Source: Trichoplax adhaerens (taxonomy: Eukaryota > Placozoa > Uniplacotomia > Trichoplacea > Trichoplacidae). From it: 64,000 nucleotides of DNA. This document shows, piece after piece, positions 36,094 through 48,218 of the stretch. A program made the position numbers and the translations under genes. The stretch spans positions 1,396,193-1,460,192 of the forward strand of contig NW_002060947.1 in NCBI RefSeq assembly GCF_000150275.1, read 5' to 3'. The notes below the pieces were generated by a model that searched no databases, was not told the origin of the DNA, and saw nothing but the letters and a program-made list of their open reading frames with translations. Numbering within the stretch: the stretch's first letter is position 1; every line of letters begins with the position of its first letter.

Positions 36094-38654
36094 TTAATTA
36101 GCAACTATTTTAAGGTTCTTCTCCAAGTGGAACTTGACATATTCATAAGTCGCAAATATAATAGCCGTATTTGGCACTGAACGAATTAGTTGCAGTGAGA
36201 GTCCACCGTATAGTCCAATTCTACCTTCTTCTCGAGCAATTTTTGTTAAAGTTTGATAGAATGTGTTATATCTACCACGACTACCTTTTTCTCGTAGTCT
36301 GGTTCGGACAACCTACAATATTATCGATAGTGTTTGTAAAAATAAGAATTTATTCATATCGGTTTTGCTAGCTAGCAAAAGACGAATCCATACTAATTGA
36401 CTGACTTCAGCAACACAGAAATACTCTCAGTATAGTTGCTATATACAATATTAAAAGTATCATAGCCAACTTGTAAAATTGATGAAGCATCAAGCACGAA
36501 GCGGAGTATAATACTGTATGTGATCTATAACATGATTACCTCATACGGATAGGTCGAAATTGATGCTACAGCCTTGCTTATTGCAGCGGCAACGGTGTAA
36601 TTACCAAATGTACTTGCTGAAATGGATTGATCACCGCGTTTTCGAGAAATTATCTTTTTTAGCCATTCATAGATTACAAAATAAACCATACTCTCTGATA
36701 TGCCTATGATTTAACGATAGTATGTCCAAATTATTATGTATTCGCTATACTTGATAGATATAATGTTGTATCATTTATTGTTGTTAACAAAGTAATAGGT
36801 TGGAGAATATTAAAAATAATGGAAACGATATTATTTGTAGAATGTTGTCTACAGTATAGGGTATTGTAGCCTTCAAAACGTCAATAAATAATTTATTAAT
36901 CCAAATAAATTGCTGTTACGGAGCTTGATGGTCCTTGTTAAGAGGCTAGTAGTAGAGTGGTAATGGTAATGCGTACTATATAATTTAATGTGATCGATTA
37001 GCACCGGGGTATTTGTGTGACATTGGAGATTGTATTTACGTAAGTCTGATTATTCATTTTTAATCTCAGTTCCACTGAGGCTACGCTAGAGTACACTGGT
37101 AGTCAATTGTAATAGTTAGTAATAACTCTATTTATGAACCTAAACCTATGGTTGGACTCGATCTCTATAGTATAGGAATAAGTAAGTTTTCCTTTGGTGA
37201 GAATGAGCAGAGTTAGTCGGGGAACCGTCAGAGTAGATAGTTTCCTTTGGGTTCGATCACGAAAGCTGTTTTGTGACAGTCGCACCAATCTCTAGCGGCA
37301 ATTTCTGTTAATGTGAATTAGAAAAACTTCAATCTTACTATAGCTACTACTGTAGTAAGTCGATTTAGCTAGTTTACCATCGTGGTATCATGTAAACTAT
37401 CCTTGTGTACTGCAATAGAGTTCATTAAAAGGGAGTGTAAGCGATTTCTGGACACCATGAGGCGCTGTCTTTCACGGTGTTTTCTTGACAATCTCAGTAT
37501 GGTTAGGATAGGATTGATAGCAATCTGGTCATCGTTCATCTTACAGTATCCACTTTAGCTTTTCAAAGCATTACCTGATTGAATTTTTTGATGAATAAGG
37601 CGATTGTACTGGCAGTATAATATCACTTTATGCAAAGCATAGACTACTACAAGATTTCTTTGGAATAATCTTTGACACAGACGAATGGTTTGACTAGCTA
37701 TGGTGCGTGCATCTGGATAACTTGGCGCTGGTGCAACTACTTTACAACTGACTACACCTTAGCCAATCCTGTGTACAACTTGGGATAACTGTTTGTACGT
37801 GTACTTTCGTTGTAAACAAGAAATAATCGCGGAATTCAGTCATGGAAATCAATGATTCAATTGAATCATTTGTCAATTTTAGACGCTATCTTACGTGTAC
37901 CCTATTTAAAGCTCATCATAACGATCATTACTATATCAAGTTGAGCGATCTTTGGATTCTATTTCAATCAAGAGCGATTGATTAGTAGTATGTCGCAATC
38001 CCTAAGTGGTTGTGGCTACAGTAACTACGCGTAGACTGCTCTACCTCAGTTGAATATGGAGCGTACAATTGTCCCTTTTGAAGTAAAATGGCGATTGTTA
38101 CCTATATAAGAAGCAGTCAGGCCACGATAAAAGCCACGCCATCCATCAGATTGATAAATTTGTTGGCAGCAAGTTTTGACGGGTAAAATTTGATTTTTAG
38201 TATCGATATGCAATTGCATTCGTGTCTTGACCACCCAAAGTGGACTCATGATAGTACATGTCAAGAAAGTGCCAGTGGCAGCGGATAAGCCATGGGTTAT
38301 GGAAGCATCTTTAGGCAAGTCATTGGAGAAAAAACTTTTGGAAGCATCATAGGAAGCTAAATATAACGCACGAGTTGGTGCAACACCAGCTAACGTAGGT
38401 ATTAAACCTTTAAAAAAAGCAGTAGGTCCTTCTGTGGCTAANATATACCGTATCCAGCCAACTAAAGTAGTCGATGTTGGTAATGTCGCGGTAGCGGTCA
38501 CCATATTGGATGGCAGATGGAGTGAACGAATACTGGCTGTCGACGATTGGCCGCGTGTTTTCAATACTTCCAAAGGCATGGTTGCTACAGCGCCTAAAGT
38601 ACCGCCAAGACCGCCAGCCACAAGATTGATAATAAATTGACGATTATCCTGCAT
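36094..38654 (-). CDS. SLC25A36: Mitochondrial pyrimidine nucleotide carrier (SLC25A36/SLC25A33 type)
   Basis: Three exons from the start downward: 38102-38654, 36540-36703, 36094-36312; 936 nt, 311 aa, the same length as human SLC25A36. Each of the three carrier repeats keeps its signature: MPLEVLKTRGQ, SPLWVVKTRMQL and YPYE-VVRTRLREKG, the last split by the second intron. Trp in the second signature in place of the acidic residue is typical of the SLC25A33/36 pair. Other matches are GVAPTRALYLASYDASK, DGWRGFYRGLTASYIG and SESMVYFVIYEWLK. The family exchanges pyrimidine (and guanine) nucleotides across the inner mitochondrial membrane. One ambiguous base (N at 38442) leaves residue 71 undefined. 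The frame stays open past the first donor to 38046, but that tail is intron. Confidence 0.95.
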
Positions 38655-39189
38655 GATTGTCCTACTTTTGGCAAGATTGCTTCAATCATCAAGACGTTTC
38701 CTTCCAACGACTTCTACTCCTCTACTCGTCTTATTGTAACTTTGCCATTTTACAAATCTTCATCCAAAACTATCACACTACGCTAATAGAATTTCATCAT
38801 CTTGTCATCCAATGACTCAATCGATTATCCACTACAACAGATCTTGATTCTATTCAACAAGATTGCTTTCCTCTCTAATAGACGACGACCATCGATTTCA
38901 TTAATTAGATGGATGCGTTGAACCAAGTCGGTTGGCCATCATTTTTTTTTCCCCTTCTTTGCGCAAACAGCCACCCCAACGTTACTGCACTGCCGTCGAG
39001 TATGTTGATACTAGTCTGCCTAGTGGATACTAACCGATGTACTGACGGATGGACATGATACTGACCGATGCCAGCGCCCACGACAGTATCACTATCGCTT
39101 TGTGTTGATTTGACCGGAGTGGTTGACGCTTGAAGAGGTGTAACGTAGGCGATGTCACTCGCTACAGGTCAGCTTATTGGCTTCTAAAC

Positions 39190-39600
39190 AGTGTACTGTA
39201 CTGTAGAGTCAGCAGTACAGTGGACCACGTTCGATCGAGTGGTTCATTCCAGCGCGGGAGCAACAACGCTTTCATTGACCTCTTGATCAGATCGTGGTAC
39301 TCTACGGTACGTAGGCACGACGCAATGCCATTTGGGTCGAACTTTGCTTGTGTAGTGCTGTACTGTACACTGTACACTGTACAGTAGGGCCAGGCATCAT
39401 AACCCCCATTAATCAGCTACTCAGCGTCAATAGCTTCAACAATGATGCTTTATTCTCGGAGTGTATACAGTGTCGATCCAGTCGAGACTATACATCTGAC
39501 GAGAAACTTTTTGCCCCATTCAAAATTCTGATGCAATTTTTTTTTTGTCCACCGCCCACCGACTGGTACAGTACTCAGTACTGTACTGTACTGTACTACC
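39190..39600. repeat. GTAC-palindrome repeat patches
   Basis: Three patches at about 39190-39222, 39356-39387 and 39565-39600, made of TACTGTAC, TGTACACTGTAC and CAGTACTGTAC words, matching the family at 22.9-23.9 kb. Confidence 0.7.
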
Positions 39601-39740
39601 GACTCGTCGAAATTCCAAAGTGCTTTCGACTAGTCCACAACAGTATCGTACTATGATTGGTTGGTTTTTTTCTTGGCCGTGGTACGTCACAGTTGATTCA
39701 TGCAATTATTGACGTCAACGCATCAACTGGTCTTTGTTTC

Positions 39741-40177
39741 AACCATGGTTGATTCATTCTGTCGAGTCAATCGAATCAGGCTGACGTACACTCATGCAAG
39801 ATCAAGCGATTTGTTTCAACCATGGTTGATTCATTCTGTCGAGTCAATCGAATCAGGCTGACGTACACTCATACACGATCAAGCGATTTGTTTCAACCAT
39901 GGTTGATTCATTCTGTCGAGTCAATCGAATCAGGCTGACGTACACTCATACACGATCAAGCGATTTGTTTCAACCATGGTTGATTCATTCTGTCGAGTCA
40001 ATCGAATCAGGCTGACGTACACTCATACACGATCAAGCGATTTGTTTCAACCATGGTTGATTCATTCTGTCGAGTCTTGTACGATCAAGCGGTTTGTTTC
40101 AACCATGGTTGATTCATTCTGTCGAGTCAATCGAATCAGGCTGACGCACAGTACACTCATGCATGATCAAGCGATTT
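39741..40177 (+). repeat. 77-bp tandem array, six copies
   Basis: Units start with AACCATGGTTGATTCATTCT at 39741, 39818, 39895, 39972, 40049 and 40101. The first four spacings are exactly 77 bp; the fifth unit is shortened to 52 bp by loss of its middle. The copies are almost identical, so the array is young. AACCATGGTT is itself a perfect 10-bp palindrome. Confidence 0.92.
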
Positions 40178-40519
40178 CATCCAGATGAACGAGTAAATCC
40201 ACTTCAAGATACTGCAGGAGGATCAACAAGATGAGAACAGTAGTCCAATTCGTCTGTTCCTTATTGATGTCAAACAGATTGATGATCAAGGTACCGTCGT
40301 GTAGAATCACTTGATCAATCAGCTAGGACTAAGAAAACTGCTGTACTCTTATCACTGTCACAAGAGTTGAATAAACTGTAAAGTTGTTCTAATCAACACA
40401 AGACAGTACGCTATGACTGCATCCACTGCTAGAAGAAGACTATCTTCAACAAGCCCATGACCGATGGACGCTAGACAGTGTGAGTGCACTAGGATTGTAT
40501 GGAGCACTGCATACCGTAC

Positions 40520-40796
40520 GGCTGACAGTACGAGCGGTGAAACCCACGGACGGCTGATAGTACGAGCGGTGAAACCCACCGACGGCTGACAGTACGAGCA
40601 GTGAAAACCCACCAACGGCTGACAGTACGAGCGGTGAAAACCCACCGACGGCTGACAGTACGAACGGTGAAAGCCCACCGACGGCTGACAGTACGAGCGG
40701 TGAAACCCACCGACGGCTGACAATACGAACGGTGAAACCCACCGACGGCTGACAGTACGAACGGTGAAAACCCACCGACGGCTGACAGTACTAGTA
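40520..40796 (+). repeat. 32/33-bp tandem array, nine copies
   Basis: Units start GGCTGACAGTACGA at 40520, 40552, 40584, 40617, 40650, 40683, 40715, 40747 and 40780. Spacing alternates between 32 and 33 bp through a variable A-run (GAAACCC or GAAAACCC). The overlapping minus-strand open frames rich in RTVSRRW and SYCQPSVGF motifs are translations of this repeat. Confidence 0.92.
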
Positions 40797-40807
40797 AGGT
40801 GACGGGG

Positions 40808-40879
40808 CTACTGTAGTGTACTGTACTGTACACCGATTGTCAACTACAGTACAGTATAATGTACTGTACATTGTACAAT
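40808..40879. repeat. GTAC-palindrome repeat patch
   Basis: CTACTGTAGTGTACTGTACT and related words, directly after the 32/33-bp array. Confidence 0.7.
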
Positions 40880-41611
40880 CATTCATTTCCAGGTCAAGCT
40901 ATTGCTGATTTGTCAACGGCCCTCAAAGGCCATCCGAAAGGGCATCCGAAGCCTTCCGAAGCCATCGACCCATAGGGTAGGACGGAATGAATTAGACGAT
41001 GTTGTCCATGGTCGTCTAAAATTCATCACACCCAACTCAACTCGGACTCTCTTCGCTCTCTCCAGGTAGAGTATGTTTCCTTAAAGTTGGCATAACTGAG
41101 AAGTAGTAGGACGTCCTTGCAAAGTCAAGGAAGGAGTCATGAAGATGAGCATTACAATGACTCTATGTCTCGCTGTGCAACGTGCAATGTGCATTGCTTC
41201 TCCTCTCACTTGGCATGACTGGCCACTTGCGTAAAGTCAATAGTCTATCAAATTGTTATCCATTCAACTAGCATACTCATACTCACAGACTGTATCAATG
41301 CCAGGCTTCTGTACTAGAGTTTTTTTTTCAAATGGATAGCAATGGATGGCAAAAACCAGCATTACAGTATCTACTGCAGTATACGTTTATGCCATGATAA
41401 TAGGATAGCTCCATCCTAGATGCATACGACGTGCCATACATGCAGCTATTCCATGCGCCAATTCAAATAGAGTAGAAAGCAATTCATTGATTCACTGCTA
41501 AACAACATGAATGCTTGGCTTATTATGTAGGAAATGCAATTGTCGCTAAATGGCTAATGGACCCTATTCAATCACCAACTGCCTTCATTTGAGCTGTTGA
41601 ATGCTGCAACG

Positions 41612-42763
41612 ATGAGTGAATATGACCTATACGAAGTCTTGAAAGTCAATCCTACGGCATCATTGGAAGAAATCAAGCGCAGTTACCATTCCTTAGTCAA
41701 GCAAGTAAGCAAGTCATACTATTTGTACTTAGTACGCTATTGCTAACGATGACACTGTGACAACTTGACACTTTCATGACAAACTAAACATGCGTTCTTG
41801 TTCACAACGGTATTAGTGGCATCCTGATAAACTCGACTGTAATTCAGCAGAGAATGATGTAGCCTCCGCTATATATGACAGAATCGATAAAGCATGGCAG
41901 ACTCTAAGTAAGGACGAATTACGCAAAAAGTACGATCAACAAAGGAGAGGTATTCATTCTATATCCTTATATCAAACTCGACTGCTTGCTTTCATGCCAA
42001 TAACTAGACTGTCGCATGGAACGCTTTCTGAAAAAAAAAAATCCGCACATCTGATGAAGGAATTAACTTGCGCTTAATTTTGACTAGAATAATAGAGAGT
42101 CATCTTTATATGACTCGACGTTATCTAAACTACAAACTGCTTAGAAATACAGTCTAGGATTTTAAAGTACATGAACTAACATGTAATTAGGACATCGGCT
42201 AATTCCAAATAAATTACCATCCTCAAGTCACATGCGTTTGTTTGATTGTTTGTTGATAGAAGTAAAAGTAAGGCAGGAATACCCCATTAATGACGATATC
42301 GATATCGATGATATGGAATATCATGAAGGTAATCAACATATTAAAATCACTAATAATATCATTCTATTGATTGTAATAGCTTTTATTGTAATCATTGGCT
42401 ATCTAACAATTTCCGAGAACGGATAGCGTCATCCACTGACTGATAGTGATGTCATATTTACTGTGATCGTCTATCCAATACCTTTTTTAAAATGAGTTTG
42501 ATGTAATGAATGCTTTCAGTATTGTAGTTCATGTAATTGGCTTGAAAACTTATTGACACTCACTGATCGTATGTTGATAATGTTATGTCTTTACCCCAGA
42601 TGGCAATTATTCCTATGATTGTAGATGTGGAGGGTGTTACATTATATCGGAAAATAACTTGGAAGCTGGCATCGATATTGCTCCATGTACGACTTGTACT
42701 TTAGCTGTTAGAGTTTTATATTCTGTCATAAACGACAGTGACGGCGACAATTGCCCAGTTTAA
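41612..42763 (+). CDS. DNAJC24: DNAJC24/DPH4, J-domain and CSL zinc finger protein of diphthamide synthesis
   Basis: Four exons: 41612-41704, 41817-41949, 42260-42328, 42600-42763; 459 nt, 152 aa (human 149). The J domain starts YDLYEVLKVNPTASLEEIK and carries the essential HPD (residues 33-35, in KQWHPDK), followed by WQTLSKDELRKKYDQQR. The C-terminal DPH-type zinc finger has C106-x-C108 (CRCGG) and C128-x-x-C131 (CTTC). In other eukaryotes this protein acts as an Hsp70 co-chaperone and iron-binding electron donor needed for diphthamide formation on elongation factor 2. The start was chosen because the upstream ATG at 41601 meets a stop after four codons. Confidence 0.93.
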
Positions 42764-45667
42764 AGATCTGCTAAGAATCGCAATGGGTAAAACCCCAGTT
42801 GAATTGCATTTGGTAAAGTATGCATTTATCCCGAGTTGGACTTACAAACCTAATTATGTTCTGTATGCACTTTTATTGTATTATTAGCTGTTATATAGCT
42901 TGCTAACTTGTAAGAATTTCTAGTGATGGAAAATCGTAATATTTGAGAATATAATGTTTGTTATATTCAATCTGAGTAATGTGTGCAATCTATTACAATA
43001 CCAATAGACTGCATGATTTTATTATGATACACGTTGTATATAAGTATGGACGCATATTATGATGAATTTCTATGGAGTATATTTTACAATTAATTTTTTT
43101 AACAATTTATTCATTTCATGTTTTTACGTGTATATATATATAAATTACTAATTGAAATACTGTTGTCCGTTTCATAAGACATTCAAGTACTCTATAATGG
43201 ACTAAAAATGGGTAACAATTTTTAAAATTGATATTCTTATAAGCTAATCCTTAGTTAACTGATAATTCCATATACGATGTAAGCAACAAAAATCTTCTTG
43301 CTTGCAGCCTTGAGGGAGACTTGGCGGCCCAATTTACAGCTTACATTTGTTTCTCTTGTGTCTCATAAAGATTGCAAGATTCATACGTGGGAACGTGGAT
43401 CTTGCTTAATCCTATGCATTATATACGTTGTGATTGACCAAAAACCCAGTTTAAAGTATCAAAATTCAAGTACAACTTGGATTTTAGATAGAAACACCAC
43501 GCTAATAAGATACCAATGCCCTTATAATACTGTACACGGTACAATGCTATAACGCAGCATTGCAAGATGCTGTGTGTTGTTGATCGATTGCTGCTATGCC
43601 GTTTACGAACTTTTAAGCAATCCATCAATGTCACAAGAGATCATTTCCAATAGCAATTATTATTTTCTACTGATTTGCCTCTAAGTAGCGATGCGGAATG
43701 ATTGTTTTTCTCTGTCGCCCTATAACATTACGCTACATCCATGATCTCATGGTATTAATTGAGCAGAGTTCAAATTTTGTAATATTCAATACTTACGGCA
43801 CCAATTTATCATTGGAAACAAGTAAAATATTTCCCTCTAGCTCGGTAAACTACGCCTTGCATAAAAGAAATGAATAAAGGTTGTCATGAAGGCGATATAA
43901 ACCTATTTATAGGTCATCAAAATTTAATTAAATTTACGGAGACGAATAACATAGCCTAGTCAGTAATTTCTATAGCATATTCACCCCACAGCATACCAAA
44001 ATAATCCGAAATAGACGCAGTACTTGAACAACATAAACAGAAGAGCACACGTTGTTCAATAAAGGTCATATTTGCATTGTAAGTATATTACTTACCTTTT
44101 GTCGTATACTTTCATATCTTGTAGGTTTCATGAATATTGAGAAGCAGATAACAAATCCTTTAGTATTTATGGCCAAGTATTTTTGTTTTCATTATGCTTG
44201 GAAAGCTTTTAATATTTGATGGAGAAATAATCATCCCATCGACGTGAATAAAATAATGGAATGATTTTAGAATTTGATTACTTTTCATGAATATACTGTC
44301 CAATGATACAATATAAATTGGCGAAACAGCTCATATCTACGCCCCCCCCCAAAAATTTATCAGTCATACGACGTCGTATATCTATTCGATTTGACGGTAT
44401 TGCCGAAACCATTTTTAGCTAGTGAACTAGAATAATTTCAATGGATAACCTACTGCACCCTCTACTCTGTTACTAACTTCAGTAAATTATAAGCTTTGCT
44501 TTGTATCTAAGCACATCTGTGGTATTCCTCTTTACAAGATCATCTATGAGAGGAGTAAATTGATGGGTAGGCAGGCATTTTAAAATATCGGCTACCGTAT
44601 TAATGCTCTGAGAATGGAATTGAAAGAAGTTAATCACTCAACAGAATACGCGTATATTAAATAACATCATGTCTTGGTAGCAATGCACAGCTAAGTGGTA
44701 TATGACATCGGCTAGTAATGAATTAATTGATTAATAATTAATTGGAAATAACTACCTATCATTAAGAAATCAAGTTCTTATTTATTGTAGTGTACACTGA
44801 GCAATGGATACGATTAACTTGGGGTTCAGCCCTATTTCATCTGAACTTTTATTATTATTTTAATTAATTAATTGTTATAATCAACTAATAATTAATTAAT
44901 AAAATACGGTCTTGCAAAAGGATAAAGGCCACCAAAAAATAAACCCGTTTAAGTAAACACCAGGAATGATTAAGATAAATTGTAAAAGTCAAGGGCATCA
45001 ATGATAAGGTAAAGCTTTCTCTCTAACTTTAACACTTTCTTTACGCTCTCTACTGACGCATCACACAAGAAGAGAAGATAAATTAAATTAATAAGCAGGA
45101 AATCGACTATCTATATGAGCATTGGTATAGCAAATTACAGTAGCCATATTACCTATATTATTGACTTTCAAAATGATAGTGCGGTCATTCATCACTTATT
45201 GCTCTCTACAAGCTATCTAGCTTGTAGTGTACGTAGATATACTTTCAACGTCGATGGACACTGTTTGAGCGCATTTGAATTTATTGGCGATTTTATGTCT
45301 ATTATTTGAAAACAAGTTCAAGTTTAGACTACAGCACTACTGTACTTTAATTAGGATTGATTGTGTTGACTTTATCATTGTTCCGTCAAGATCTCGAAAT
45401 AACAGACGTAACACTATCAATTTCATCGAAATCCACAGCTAAAACTCACACAATCATATTGCATGTCGTTGATTTTATTTATTGAAAGTATGCAGATAGA
45501 TCTGACAACATGAACAATATTGAATACTCGTATGGAACGTGACAGTTAAACGCTAACTCTAAAAAAGGTCCAATTATCCTGACAATTTTGTATACAGTAC
45601 AGTATGTATTACAGTAAATTGGCGTCTGCTGAAATTGCTCTAAATTAATCCATCTAGTTTACCATTC

Positions 45668-46260
45668 TTACTTGATCGATTGCTTATTATTGCTATTTAA
45701 AAACCAGCGCGATTTATGGTTGCTATCCAATTGGCAGTCAGTCCATTGCGCAGTAGAACTACATTTGACAGCTCTTGTGTCAAATAGATGTCGTACCGTT
45801 GAATATACAATTGTAGAAAAGATACTGCTCGTGTATATCTATCGTCCATCACTTGATCGATTGCTTATTATTGCTATTTAAAACCTGCGAAATTTATGGT
45901 TGCTATCCAATTGGCAGTCAGTCCATTGCGCAGTAGAACTACATTTGACAGCTCTTGTGTAAAATAGATGTCGTACCGTTAAAAACCTTGGAGATTCATG
46001 GTTGCTATCCAATTGGCAGTCAGTCCATTGCGAAGTAGAACTACATTTGACAGCTCTTGTGTAAAATAGATGTCTTACCGTTGAATGTACAATTGTAGAA
46101 AAGATACTGCTCGTGTATATCTATCGTCCATCACTTGATCGATTGCTTATTATTGCTATTTAAAAACCTGCGAAATTTATGGTTGCTATCCAATTGGCAG
46201 TCAGTCCATTGCGAAGTAGAACTACATTTGACAGCTCTTGTGTAAAATAGATGTCGTAAG
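45668..46260 (+). repeat. Tandem array with a 180-bp unit, four copies
   Basis: The block TGGTTGCTATCCAATTGGCA occurs at 45717, 45897, 45999 and 46180, giving spacings of 180, 102 and 181 bp. The 102-bp unit has lost the stretch containing CTTGATCGATTGCTTATTAT. Copies are nearly identical. Confidence 0.9.
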
Positions 46261-46315
46261 CTAAGTCAGTCATAAGAGTCCAACAAAGAAATTGCTACGA
46301 CATCTATTTTACACA
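46239..46315. repeat. Inverted repeat with 20-bp perfect arms at the array edge
   Basis: TGTGTAAAATAGATGTCGTA at 46239-46258, part of the last array unit, is matched exactly by its reverse complement at 46296-46315 across a 37-nt spacer. The array therefore ends in a short inverted copy of its own unit. Confidence 0.85.
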
Positions 46316-48218
46316 TTTTGTCTTGCTAACCATGGAGGAAGATTCATCGGTCTACTGCTGGCCTTGAGCACCTGGAGAATAGGATGGTGCATGCATAATG
46401 ACATATTGTGGTAATCATGATGTGCTCTATTTGTTTTAGTGCCTATATTGTAGAAGTTGCATGACCTATTTGTTGTTTCTTTCCTTCAACTTTGCCTGTC
46501 CTTGATACGAGTGGACAGTTCTGTTGAAGGGTCTGTCGTCTGTTGATGTTTTCGGACCTTGCCTCCTGTTCATTATTGATCTCATGGAGTCCGAATTTAA
46601 AGTACTGGATACTAACATGAAGGACTTTTTTTGTGTGTGAGGAATCCTTACTGGTGTGCTGTGCGATATGCAGTAGTATTCAAATATACTGTATATCGAC
46701 CAGTATTTCTACGTATATATATATTCAGTCCTATGATACAGTAATATACTGTATATTATTAATGTATATACATGCACCATGTTGAAAAAAGCGATACTTG
46801 CATGAGCAATTGAACTTGGATGAAATGATTTCAACATCTCTCATGGACAAGTATTTCATAGCATATAAAACTACACCGTATAGTCTTGTATGAAATAGTG
46901 GAGAATAAGCATTGTCAATTTATCAATGAGTGTCCAGTGTACAGTATGGTCCAAGCCTGGAAACCTTCCCTCTCTCATTATGCAGATAAAATAATTATTA
47001 CCATCATTCTATAATCAACTGATGCATCAATGAGGAATACTCATATTATCCAAGTGATTAATTCAATTAACTTGAATTGAATAGTGTGAGCCATAGTACA
47101 ATAGAAATGGTATAAAATTGATCCAATATTGAGCTAGTCGCTGATGAAAGGAAGACTATCCTTGCCCAGTGGAGTCTATGGTAAACCAAGCCATCTTGAC
47201 AATAATCCACTAATCTCCACCGTTGCAACAGATGCAAGGACAACATGACATCCTCTACCAAGTGCAACAAGCCATGATGGCCTGCTCAACCTAATCCAAC
47301 ACAAATCATGCTTCTCATGATGGCCAATCTCTACCTCCTTTTGCTCATCAGGCTCATATTGACAGCAAGAAAGTAATTCTTGCTATGCCGCCGCCATCAT
47401 GCCCCCCAATAAAAAAAAAAAATAAAGTTAACAATGCTTTTGAAAAGATGCAATATCATTGTGCCCTTGTGTACATTGCAGAAACAATCATATTATATTA
47501 TCATATCTATTGTTTATTAATCAAGATTTTACGTACTAAAAGCATTAAGAATCGATTGGCAATACGTATTCTAGTCAATAATAATTTGCAGGATACAATA
47601 CGTATTTGGACATCCATTGCTTATGTAAAAGGATTGATTCTTATTCTTACAACGTATAGAATAATTGATTGCAAGGTGAAGAACGCGGAAGGCGACTGCC
47701 ATGCTAGTTGATATTGCACTGGATATCCAGTTGGATTGATTGAAACTAGTTTGTAGTAGATAGTGATCGAGTCGAATTTCATTTTCGTCTCTTGCTCCAA
47801 TACAAGTCCTCATCGAGAACACCGTTCATTATGACAAATCCATGGCAATACGTTGCATCATCTGTTGATTTGGAGTACAAGGATTAGACTTTGGTGTCAT
47901 TGCAAAGGCAGAACGTATTGACTCCACGGTTGGATTGATCTGATCGATTACAAGGTGAAAAAAAAAGAAAAAAAAAGTGGATTATTGTTTTTTTTCTTTC
48001 CTTGATTTCATCCTCCTTTCCTACTTGTCATCGTCTTCATGTATTGCGTATGAGGAAGAGTAAAACGAGGAGAAAAATGCCTTGTTATTAGCTACTCATG
48101 TTGTAGACGATCGTTGGTCATCATTGGATCTACCAACTGCAATCTACTTCACTGCATTCGATCGATGATTGTCGACATCAAGACTGGCTAAACGAGTAAA
48201 GAGAGACATCGAAAAAGA

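Larger units (their letters stand above)
38655..41611. other. Divergent intergenic region between SLC25A36-like and DNAJC24 genes, 3 kb
   Basis: Holds both promoters plus GTAC-palindrome patches (39190-39600, 40808-40879), a 77-bp tandem array (39741-40177) and a 32/33-bp tandem array (40520-40796). Short GGCCATCCGAA-like words recur at 40917-40972. No gene was recognised. Confidence 0.65.
42764..48218. other. Intergenic region, 5.5 kb
   Basis: Contains a 9-base C-run at 44342-44350, the 180-bp array and hairpin at 45660-46315, and A/T-rich low-complexity sequence at about 47940-48000. Open frames here (for example 84 codons from TTG at 43298 and 108 codons from ATG at 47385) show no recognisable domain. 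Confidence 0.6.

Noticed and set aside
37200-37290. GGTTCGATCAC block resembling a tRNA T-loop
   Set aside because: No acceptor stem, D-arm or anticodon arm could be fitted around it.
38434-38640. Plus-strand frame opposite the carrier gene
   Set aside because: Shadow of the SLC25A36-like first exon on the other strand.
39976-40188. 70-codon plus-strand frame with repeated VDSFCRVNRIRLT
   Set aside because: A translation of the 77-bp array, not a gene.
39741-40796. Regular repeats considered as a CRISPR array
   Set aside because: There are no unique spacers between the repeats; both arrays are direct head-to-tail minisatellites in a eukaryotic genome.
40358-40833. Three overlapping minus-strand frames rich in RTVSRRW and SYCQPSVGF motifs
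   Set aside because: They are the three frame translations of the 32/33-bp minisatellite, each drifting between motifs as the unit length changes.
47385-47711. 108-codon plus-strand frame starting MPPPSCPPIKKK
   Set aside because: The start lies in a C-run followed by an A-run and the rest is a generic hydrophobic AT-rich translation; no homologue comes to mind.
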